Shown one piece after another: positions 1 to 5,617 of a stretch of 18,389 nucleotides of DNA; the stretch's first letter is position 1; the number at the start of each line of letters is the position of its first letter. Source of the stretch: DATNPH01 sp036703315 (GTDB taxonomy: Bacteria; Cyanobacteriota; Cyanobacteriia; Cyanobacteriales; Coleofasciculaceae); contig DATNPH010000201.1 of NCBI GenBank assembly GCA_036703315.1, forward strand, positions 1-18,389. Reading direction: 5' to 3'. The position numbers were made by a program, and so were the translations under genes. The notes under the pieces were generated by a model. That model had not been told where the DNA came from and ran no database searches. It was given only the letters and a program-made list of their open reading frames with translations.

Positions 1-118
1 ATTTAGCAAGAAAGGCTCCCGGGCAGGAGGCAGAAGGCAGAAAGGAATTGTGATTCCTGCTCTGGAGCCACGACCGAAGGAAGCTCGTTCTGGCTACATA
101 GATAAAAACAGCACCTAG

Positions 119-260
119 ACTCTTCGACAAAGACTCGATGACTACTATACTGCGAACCCAAATCGCACCGATCCAAGAGAACTATCACAAGAATTTGCCA
201 AAATTTTGCTGGCGCACGATGTTTCCCACATCATTTTTGGCTGCGATACAGGTATGTATG
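119..260 (+). pseudogene. Coq4-like protein fragment, truncated
   Basis: The plus frame after the TAG at 116-118 reads as a plausible protein fragment, with LDDYYTANPN followed by AHDVSHIIFG. The HDVSH pentapeptide fits the HDxxH metal motif of Coq4-family (ubiquinone biosynthesis accessory) proteins, and cyanobacteria carry short Coq4-like proteins of unknown role. There is no in-frame start codon, and the conserved reading stops around 255-262, exactly where the right end of a tnpB element begins; the frame then runs into the element and stops at 290-292. I read this as the remains of a gene cut by an IS200/IS605-type insertion. Family assignment rests on one motif and general resemblance, so it is tentative. 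Confidence 0.5.
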
Positions 261-270
261 TTGACCTCCT

Positions 271-291
271 CACCGACCTAAAAGGACGGTG
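271..291. repeat. Hairpin at right end of tnpB element
   Basis: CACCG (271-275) and CGGTG (287-291) pair around an inner CC/GG pair and a TAAAA loop. In tnpB orientation a TCAA tetranucleotide (264-261) follows shortly after, resembling IS605-family right-end cleavage sites. Subterminal hairpins next to the tnpB stop codon are typical of these elements, where they contribute to transposase recognition and to the omega RNA. Confidence 0.5.
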
Positions 292-499
292 ATTCTAAAA
301 CCAGGCTAACGCCTCGCTGCGCTAACACGATTTTGGTTTCTGTTTCATAGCACCCGCCTTCCGAGATTTGCTCTGTTCGGGTCGCGCCGGTCGCTTCACA
401 GACTAACACGGCAAGTCCCGCCGCTAAGTGATTAATAGCCGCATTCTCATCTCGGTCGTGGTGAGCATTGCATTTAGGACAATTATCCGTACTTAATAA
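278..499 (-). pseudogene. tnpB: tnpB C-terminal fragment (IS200/IS605 type)
   Basis: The minus frame ending at the TAG in 278-280 contains CPKCNAHHDRDENAAINHLA. This is the second half of the TnpB zinc ribbon plus the last RuvC aspartate block (DRDxNAA), followed by a typical variable tail. An in-frame stop at 500-502 ends the homology, so the N-terminal domain, two of three RuvC segments and the first zinc knuckle are missing. The stop codon lies inside a hairpin (271-291), as is common at the right end of these elements. It cannot encode an active nuclease. It abuts the truncated Coq4-like gene. Confidence 0.75.
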
Positions 500-524
500 T
501 CAGAAGCACGAGAGAAAAAACAAA

Positions 525-560
525 CTTAATTCATCACCGAATTCAGGGTGATAAATTAAG
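525..560. terminator. Probable bidirectional intrinsic terminator
   Basis: An inverted repeat has arms CTTAATT-C-ATCACC (525-538) and GGTGAT-A-AATTAAG (547-560), with one mismatch and an 8-nt loop. On the minus strand the stem is followed by TTTGTTTTTT; on the plus strand by CTTTTATTT. It lies about 100 bp downstream of the merR stop, so it could end the merR transcript as well as transcripts arriving from the left. Confidence 0.6.
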
Positions 561-575
561 CTTTTATTTCAGGAC

Positions 576-607
576 ATTTCAGGCTCTCCCTTCAACAGGA
601 GAGCCAA
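576..607 (-). promoter_or_regulatory. Orphan MerR-type promoter/operator-like site
   Basis: CTCTCC (584-589) and GGAGAG (598-603) are separated by 8 nt, exactly as in the operator upstream of merR (CTCTCC-N8-GGAGAG), and 17 of the 20 bases match. In minus orientation TTGGCT (607-602) and TGAAAT (581-576) sit in the -35 and -10 positions with a 20-bp gap, the same phasing as the other three sites here. It points towards the tnpB remnant, not towards a metal gene. It can also be read as a perfect 8-bp hairpin (582-589/598-605), so a role as part of the merR 3' end remains possible. Confidence 0.45.
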
Positions 608-661
608 TTCATTCTAAAATTAATAAATAAGCGTTTTCCTGAAATGAAGAAAGCTAATTTC

Positions 662-1075
662 TTAAGCTTGTTCAATGATTGGACAAATGGTTGTTTCTTG
701 TGTTTCAGGTATTGTTTCCCAACCCGAAAGTAGTCCTACTAACTCCAGCTTCAACACCTGTAACTGTTGGATTTGGTGATTAATTTCGTCAATCTTCTCG
801 TTCAGCTTCACTTTTATATGTTCGCAAGGTAAGTCACCTTGGTCGTGGACATCCAGAAACTCCTTGATTTCTGACAGGCTCAATCCTAGACTCTGGGCGC
901 GTTTGATAAAGTGTAAGCGTGCGAAAACATCAGAGTTGAATAATCTAAATCCACCCTCTGTTCTACCCGATGCCTGAAGTAGACCGAGTTCCTCATAGTA
1001 GCGAATAGTTTTGATGGGTACGCCGCTTTCCTTGGCAACTGAACCAATTTGCTTTAGTGCGTCTTGGGCTAACAT
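662..1075 (-). CDS. MerR-family heavy-metal-responsive regulator
   Basis: A 137-residue protein with the MerR architecture: a winged-helix DNA-binding domain (about residues 8-75, with the family signature around TIRYYEELGLL at 23-33), a long dimerisation helix (about 85-117) and a short C-terminal metal loop. Proteins of this group bind the spacer of promoters with an over-long -35/-10 gap and activate when metal-loaded. Cys84 (PCEH) and Cys131 (TICPIIE) are the visible thiol ligands. Cys84 is where ZntR/PbrR-type sensors have Cys and CueR has Ser, and the first Cys of the usual CueR loop pair is absent, so Cu(I) specificity is not assured. An AGGAG lies 9 nt before the ATG. Its own promoter carries a perfect operator, suggesting autoregulation. 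It probably controls copA and copM. Confidence 0.9.
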   Translation of the reverse strand: MLAQDALKQIGSVAKESGVPIKTIRYYEELGLLQASGRTEGGFRLFNSDVFARLHFIKRAQSLGLSLSEIKEFLDVHDQGDLPCEHIKVKLNEKIDEINHQIQQLQVLKLELVGLLSGWETIPETQETTICPIIEQA

Positions 1076-1113
1076 ACTTAGCTGCTCCTGTACTCAAGAA
1101 AATCCCTAAGATT

Positions 1114-1145
1114 ATCCTAAACTCTCCAGTTGACTGGAGAGGCAA
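1114..1145 (-). promoter_or_regulatory. merR promoter with perfect MerR-type operator
   Basis: The palindrome CTCTCCAGT-TG-ACTGGAGAG (1122-1141, plus strand) is perfect. In minus orientation TTGCCT (1145-1140) and TAGGAT (1119-1114) flank it with a 20-bp gap, the elongated spacing that MerR-family activators need. It sits about 40 bp before the merR start and points at merR. Confidence 0.8.
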
Positions 1146-1247
1146 GGAGAACCTTGACCAAAACAGGGATTTGCGCCCAGGATTTTAGGAATGACTGGGT
1201 ATTGCGGACGGAGGTGTTTCATTACTGATCACCCGCAGCAATTCGTC

Positions 1248-1886
1248 CTACTGGGTGCGGATACTTACATTTCCCGTTGGTGTCATTGTTGCTTCAACGC
1301 TAGACGCTGGCAGCGTTGACTGGTCGGCGTGATGAATGGATTGAGGTACTGTTGCCGTTGCATCCGCAGACTGCACTTCAACCACTCCCCGGAACATATT
1401 CATGCCGCAGGTAAACTCATACTTACCGGGTTTGTCAGGCGTAAACTCGATTGGTGTAACTTGATTGAGTGGCAGTTCTTGGGCGATGCGGAAGTCAGGG
1501 AATCGCACTTCCTCAAGGCAACTACTGGGATCTTTGCGATCGAAGTTTAGCCGTACAGGTTGACCCGCTTGTACGACAATCTGACTCGGTTTGTAACCGC
1601 CATCCACCGTCACGGTTACTTCTTGAATTCCTCCCCCTGTAGTGGCTTGGCGAGACTTGGGTTTGCTGAGCAAGAACCACCACAGTTCTAAACCAATCAG
1701 TCCCAGTCCACCCAGTGTAACGGCAACTTTGTTGCCTAACGGTTGTTCGATGCGTTGAAATTGAGTTGATTGAGCAGTTGAATGTTCGTTGTGGGGTTCG
1801 GCGGCGATTGCCCCTGAAATTGCCCCCAGCAGGAATCCGAATCCTGCTAATGTCCCGAAAAATGTCGCTTTCTTGAGCATCATCAT
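1248..1886 (-). CDS. Membrane-anchored cupredoxin-domain protein
   Basis: A 212-residue exported protein. It has a hydrophobic signal segment (about residues 6-29), a second membrane helix (about 53-73), and a cupredoxin-like domain (about 86-172) of the kind annotated Cupredoxin_1. Candidate copper ligands are Cys123 (SSC) and the CGMNM cluster (Cys160, Met162, Met164), a Cys/Met-rich set that favours Cu(I) over the blue-copper electron-transfer type. It starts at three tandem ATGs with AGGGA about 8 nt upstream. It lies 23 bp after the copA stop on the same strand, so the two are probably co-transcribed. Membrane-tethered cupredoxins next to a copper ATPase recall CupA of pneumococcus, which hands Cu(I) to CopA; that role is inferred here. 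The tail after about residue 175 looks disordered. Confidence 0.8.
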   Translation of the reverse strand: MMMLKKATFFGTLAGFGFLLGAISGAIAAEPHNEHSTAQSTQFQRIEQPLGNKVAVTLGGLGLIGLELWWFLLSKPKSRQATTGGGIQEVTVTVDGGYKPSQIVVQAGQPVRLNFDRKDPSSCLEEVRFPDFRIAQELPLNQVTPIEFTPDKPGKYEFTCGMNMFRGVVEVQSADATATVPQSIHHADQSTLPASSVEATMTPTGNVSIRTQ

Positions 1887-1909
1887 TGTCGTGTCCCTGA
1901 GTGATTCAA

Positions 1910-4171
1910 CTAGCTAAGTGTTTTAGGCTGAAAGTTACGCAAACGTAGTGCATTCGTGACAACTGAAACAGAACTAAACGCCATTGCTGCGCCTGCAATG
2001 ATGGGATTGAGCAGCCAACCGAAAAAGGGAAACAGAATGCCAGCCGCGATCGGAATGCCTGCAACGTTGTAGATAAAGGCGAAGAAGAGATTCTGACGAA
2101 TGTTGTGAATCGTGGCACGAGAGAGTTGAATCGCGGTCACAATCCCCTGCAAATCACCAGAGATGAGGGTGATGTCACTCGCTGCGATCGCTACATCCGT
2201 CCCAGTTCCGATCGCTATTCCCACATCCGCTTGCGCCAGCGCTGGTGCATCGTTAATACCATCCCCCACCATTGCCACAATCTTGCCTTCCGACTGAAGT
2301 GTTTCGACAGTCTCAGCTTTTTGGTCAGGGCGAACTTCGGCAAAGACTCGGTTGATGCCGACTTCACGCGCAATCACTTCGGCTGTGCGGCGGTTGTCTC
2401 CGGTTAACATAACTACGGACAATCTCATTTTCTGCAATGTGCGAATCGCGACAAGAGAAGATGGTTTCACCGCATCGGCAATGCCCATAATCGCTTGGAC
2501 TTGGCGATTGACGGCAATCCAGATGACCGTCTTACCGAGATACTCCAGGCGCTCCCAATGGTGTTGCAATGTACTGGTATCAATGTCTAACTCATTCATC
2601 CAACGGTGCGTTCCAATTTGCACCGATTGATTTGACACGTATCCTTGCACGCCGCTACCAGGGATCGCTTCAAACTCTTGGGAATCCGTTAGTTCTACTC
2701 CCTGAGACTGAGCATATTGCACAACAGCTTCAGCCAAAGGATGTTCTGAATTTCGTTCAACCGATGCAGCCAAACGCAGGAGGTTTAGCTCATTACTATT
2801 AGCTGTACCGTTAACGGTTACAAACTCGGTAACAGTGGGTTTGCCTTGCGTAATCGTGCCTGTTTTATCGAGAACGATGGTTTGTAGCTTATGCGCCAGT
2901 TCTAAACTATCTGCACCTTTAATCAAAATTCCGTTTTCTGCCCCTTTACCCGTTCCTACCATGATGGAGGTTGGCGTGGCTAAGCCAAGCGCACAGGGGC
3001 AAGCAATAATCAGCACCCCCACGGTGGTAATCAACGCCATCGTGATATTGCCCATGATGTTGTACCAGATGATGAAGGTGGCGATCGCGATCGCAATTAC
3101 AGCAGGCACAAACCATCCGGTGACTCGATCTGCTAATCTCTGAATTGGTGCTTTAGACCCCTGCGCTTGCTGCACCAGTTTGACAATTTGCGCTAAGAAC
3201 GTATCTTTACCGACTCGTGTCGCGCGGAATTTGAAGCTGCCAGTCTTGTTAATCGTAGCTCCAATTACTTCATTACCCGGTTGCTTCTTCACGGGCACAC
3301 TTTCACCCGTCACCATTGCCTCATCAATCGTTGAGGAGCCAGCAATAATCTCGCCATCGACGGGAATCTTTTCACCCGGACGCACCAGAATCACGTCTCC
3401 TATAACGACTTCGGCAAGTGGGATGTCTACCTCTCTACCCTTGCGAATGACGCGAGCCGTTTTAGCTTGCAATCCCATGAGTTGGCGAATCGCTTCTGAG
3501 GTTTGTCCCTTGGCCCGATTCTCAAGAAGCCGCCCCAGTAAAATCAGAGTGACAATCACCGCAGCCGCTTCGTAGTAAACATCAGCTGGTAATCCTCTGG
3601 AAATGAAGAATCCAGGCCAGAAGGTGGGGAAGAGGGAATAGAGATAAGCGGCTCCTGTGCCAATTGCCACCAGCGTATCCATCGTTGCGGCATGGCGTTT
3701 GAGAGCTTTCCAAGCGTTGATGTAGAAAGATGCACCGCACCAAAACAGTACGGGAGTTGTCAGCACCAATTGCAGCCACCCGTTGTGTAACCACATCGGA
3801 ATCAGGGGAATGGGCAACCCCGTCATCATCGGTAGCGAACCGATGACCAGAATCGTGCTGACAAGGCCGCCAACCCAAACTTTTGTGACTAACGCTCGAT
3901 TTTCGGCTTGGCGTGCCTGTTGCTCTGCATCATTATCTGGGGTCAATAAATCATCGTCTTGCACAGGTTGAGCGGAGTATCCCGCCGCATCCACCACCGC
4001 GCAAATCGCGTTTGGGTCGGTTTTCTTGGGGTCATAGGTGACACTCGCTTGCTCTACCCCAAAGTTGACGCTACATTCATTCACGCCTGGAACCGAGCGA
4101 ATTGCATTTTCAATCGTGTTGGCACACGAAGCGCAACTCATGCCTCGTAGTTTCAAACTCGCCTTTTCCAT
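1910..4171 (-). CDS. copA: Copper-translocating P1B-type ATPase
   Basis: A 753-residue P-type ATPase that exports Cu(I) across a membrane using ATP. It has one N-terminal heavy-metal-associated domain with MSCASC (residues 11-16), actuator motif TGES (288-291), the CPC transmembrane metal site (391-393), phosphorylation motif DKTGT (435-439), nucleotide-domain SEHPLA (475-480), and GDGIND (636-641). The last helices hold YN (701-702) and MAFSS (730-734), the usual partners of CPC in Cu(I) pumps. I chose ATG 4171 because AGGAGG lies 6 nt upstream. The upstream ATG at 4201 overlaps the -10 of the promoter and would precede the RNA start. The cupredoxin gene follows directly. Cyanobacterial homologues include CtaA/PacS, and the plasma versus thylakoid membrane cannot be told from sequence. 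Confidence 0.95.
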   Translation of the reverse strand: MEKASLKLRGMSCASCANTIENAIRSVPGVNECSVNFGVEQASVTYDPKKTDPNAICAVVDAAGYSAQPVQDDDLLTPDNDAEQQARQAENRALVTKVWVGGLVSTILVIGSLPMMTGLPIPLIPMWLHNGWLQLVLTTPVLFWCGASFYINAWKALKRHAATMDTLVAIGTGAAYLYSLFPTFWPGFFISRGLPADVYYEAAAVIVTLILLGRLLENRAKGQTSEAIRQLMGLQAKTARVIRKGREVDIPLAEVVIGDVILVRPGEKIPVDGEIIAGSSTIDEAMVTGESVPVKKQPGNEVIGATINKTGSFKFRATRVGKDTFLAQIVKLVQQAQGSKAPIQRLADRVTGWFVPAVIAIAIATFIIWYNIMGNITMALITTVGVLIIACPCALGLATPTSIMVGTGKGAENGILIKGADSLELAHKLQTIVLDKTGTITQGKPTVTEFVTVNGTANSNELNLLRLAASVERNSEHPLAEAVVQYAQSQGVELTDSQEFEAIPGSGVQGYVSNQSVQIGTHRWMNELDIDTSTLQHHWERLEYLGKTVIWIAVNRQVQAIMGIADAVKPSSLVAIRTLQKMRLSVVMLTGDNRRTAEVIAREVGINRVFAEVRPDQKAETVETLQSEGKIVAMVGDGINDAPALAQADVGIAIGTGTDVAIAASDITLISGDLQGIVTAIQLSRATIHNIRQNLFFAFIYNVAGIPIAAGILFPFFGWLLNPIIAGAAMAFSSVSVVTNALRLRNFQPKTLS

Positions 4172-4199
4172 TCCGCACCTCCTTTGATGAACTAATCTC

Positions 4200-4231
4200 A
4201 TCTTGAATTCTCCAGTGAACTAGAGAGTCAA
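4200..4231 (-). promoter_or_regulatory. copA promoter with MerR-type operator
   Basis: In minus orientation TTGACT (4231-4226) and CAAGAT (4205-4200) are separated by 20 bp. The spacer holds an imperfect palindrome (4208-4227), CTCTCTAGT-TC-ACTGGAGAA, related to the merR operator and in the same phase. RNA would start near 4193, which supports the copA start at 4171. Confidence 0.75.
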
Positions 4232-4260
4232 GGGGGAGTGAGAAGAAATTTTTTATAAGG

Positions 4261-4569
4261 ACTCGCGACCGCTATTCCAGAGTCAGAGCATCGCTTCAAT
4301 CCAAACGCACAACAGGGGCGAGACGACTCCTCAAGAGGCTCTCTGGGAGAGAAGCGAGGTTTCAGAAAAATATCAACCACAGCATTAGCCGACAACTAGT
4401 AAACGAAGCTAAGGCAATAGGTGCGGCACTGGCGTTTGAAGACTTGACCGATATTCGCAAGTCTTTGAATACCCAGCCCCGCAGTAAAACTGAGCGGAGA
4501 CGGACGAACAATCGGGCGTTCTATCAACTCAGAATGATCGTAAGCGTTGCGCAGCGTGTCTTTTAGACC
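4261..4569 (+). pseudogene. tnpB: tnpB internal fragment (IS200/IS605 type)
   Basis: The plus frame through 4261-4569 reads as the central part of TnpB: a basic stretch (RASLQSKRTTGARR), LSGREARFQKNINHSISR, then GAALAFEDLTDIR, which carries the catalytic RuvC glutamate, and TERRRTNNRAFYQLRM. Homology ends near 4535 and the frame stops at TAG 4567-4569. Both ends of the gene are missing, so this is a remnant. It lies in the intergenic region between the divergent copA and copM units and is on the opposite strand from the fragment at 278-499. The two fragments cover different parts of TnpB and need not come from the same element. Confidence 0.75.
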
Positions 4570-4626
4570 GCGTAGCAACATCCGCTCGTGAGGTAGTAAC
4601 GATTTCCTACTAATGGGATAGGGACA

Positions 4627-4643
4627 TTTCATCGTGATTTCAT
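4627..4643 (+). promoter_or_regulatory. Direct-repeat box TTTCAT-N5-TTTCAT (copM side)
   Basis: TTTCAT (4627-4632) and TTTCAT (4638-4643) are separated by CGTGA, giving an 11-bp period, one helical turn, as expected for an OmpR/PhoB-type response regulator. The same arrangement occurs at 5553-5569 and 17379-17395. I recall that cyanobacterial CopR is reported to bind TTTCAT-like direct repeats near copper genes; I could not check this. Confidence 0.6.
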
Positions 4644-4667
4644 TTTTGGGTGGAAAACTGGGTAGTA

Positions 4668-4684
4668 AGTGCTGGGGCAGCACT
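4668..4684. repeat. Short perfect hairpin in copM upstream region
   Basis: AGTGCTG (4668-4674) and CAGCACT (4678-4684) form a 7-bp stem with a GGG loop. There is no T-run, so it is not an obvious terminator. It lies between the direct-repeat box and the MerR-type promoter; its function is unknown. A lone operator half-site CTCTCCAGT follows at 4702-4710. Confidence 0.35.
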
Positions 4685-4745
4685 GCCTTCACACCTGCGT
4701 TCTCTCCAGTTAATAGGCAGCTCTTCGCGCTAATCAGCCGCTCGG

Positions 4746-4777
4746 TTGACACTCCAGCTAACTGGAGAGTTCAAAAT
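4746..4777 (+). promoter_or_regulatory. copM promoter with MerR-type operator
   Basis: TTGACA (4746-4751) and CAAAAT (4772-4777) are 20 bp apart. The operator (4750-4769) has a perfect right half ACTGGAGAG and a left half CACTCCAGC with two changes from the merR consensus. Phasing relative to -35 and -10 matches the merR and copA sites base for base. RNA would start near 4784, just before the copM ATG at 4808. Confidence 0.8.
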
Positions 4778-4807
4778 GGAATACGAAAACTTTTAGTTAT
4801 AAAGTTC

Positions 4808-5539
4808 ATGCAACTTGTTTTTTTGAGAACTAGCTTTTTGGCATTGAGCTTTGTCGCGATCGCTTCCCTCGGCGGGGTTTTGACAGCCTGTTCCAACACC
4901 TCCCACAGCGGTTCTACTGCTTCCCAGAACCAGAGCCAAGCCCAAAATACGCCTGCAACAGAAGCTAATGGCAAGCAGGACACGATGCATGGCGGCAGTA
5001 TGAATCATGGCAGTGGCATGAACCATAGCATGGCAATGGATTTAGGCCCCGCTGATGCTAACTACGATTTGCGGTTCATCGACGCGATGACTCCGCACCA
5101 TCAAGGTGGTGTTGAGATGGCTCAAGAAGCGCTCAAAAAATCCCAGCACCCTGAGATTAAAAAACTAGCCCAAGACATTATTGCCGCTCAGGAGCGTGAA
5201 ATCAAGGAGTTGAGACAGTGGCGACAAGCGTGGTACCCCTCATCACAAAGCACGCCGATGGCTTATGACGAAAAGATGGGTCACATGATGCCAATGTCTC
5301 AGTCGCAGATGCAGGACATGATGATGAAGGGCGATTTAGGGGCAGCTGATGCCCAGTTCGATTTGCGCTTTACCAATGCCATGATTCCTCACCACGAGGG
5401 TGCGATAGTAATGGCTAAAGATGCACTTAGTAAATCTAAGCGCCCCCAAATCAAGAAACTCGCCCAAGATATTATCAGTTCGCAACAAAAAGAAATTGAC
5501 CAAATGACGCAGTGGCGAAAAGCCTGGTACAAACAGTAA
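4808..5539 (+). CDS. copM: CopM-like periplasmic copper-binding lipoprotein (two DUF305 domains)
   Basis: A 243-residue protein with a lipoprotein signal (hydrophobic 8-24, lipobox LTAC with Cys28) and two DUF305 four-helix units, about 81-143 and 178-242. Each carries DLRF...AM-x-PHH and ends in QWR-x-AWY. Met/His-rich linkers (about 60-78 and 156-174) add possible copper ligands. DUF305 proteins such as CopM of Synechocystis bind copper in the periplasm and protect against it; the match is by domain and context. I chose ATG 4808 because it gives a proper lipoprotein signal and lies just after the predicted transcription start; the frame is open further upstream but crosses the promoter. The adaptor gene follows 78 bp downstream on the same strand. 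Confidence 0.85.
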   Translation: MQLVFLRTSFLALSFVAIASLGGVLTACSNTSHSGSTASQNQSQAQNTPATEANGKQDTMHGGSMNHGSGMNHSMAMDLGPADANYDLRFIDAMTPHHQGGVEMAQEALKKSQHPEIKKLAQDIIAAQEREIKELRQWRQAWYPSSQSTPMAYDEKMGHMMPMSQSQMQDMMMKGDLGAADAQFDLRFTNAMIPHHEGAIVMAKDALSKSKRPQIKKLAQDIISSQQKEIDQMTQWRKAWYKQ

Positions 5540-5552
5540 TCGATTGGAGGGA

Positions 5553-5569
5553 TTTGATCTTGATTTCAT
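5553..5569 (+). promoter_or_regulatory. Direct-repeat box TTTGAT-N5-TTTCAT before adaptor gene
   Basis: TTTGAT (5553-5558) and TTTCAT (5564-5569) are separated by CTTGA. One base differs from the boxes at 4627 and 17379. It lies between the copM stop and the adaptor start, so the adaptor may have its own promoter. No clear -10 was found after it. Confidence 0.5.
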
Positions 5570-5617
5570 TCGGCTTTGCTGCTGCTGGAGTTCCCTCGGT
5601 ACTTAAGGACATGCCTA

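Noticed and set aside
29..42. Two tandem GGCAGAA heptamers
   Set aside because: Resembles cyanobacterial short tandem repeats but two copies are not enough to call one.
566..644. ATTTCAGG (twice) and inverted CCTGAAAT around the orphan operator
   Set aside because: Arms are 8 bp and widely spaced; possible by chance, and no element ends could be defined.
4172..4201. Longer copA start at ATG 4201
   Set aside because: It overlaps the -10 element and would precede the expected RNA start; ATG 4171 has a strong AGGAGG.
5576..5617. Longer adaptor start at TTG 5576
   Set aside because: It follows the regulatory box directly and lacks a ribosome binding site; ATG 5618 has AAGGA and a normal signal peptide.
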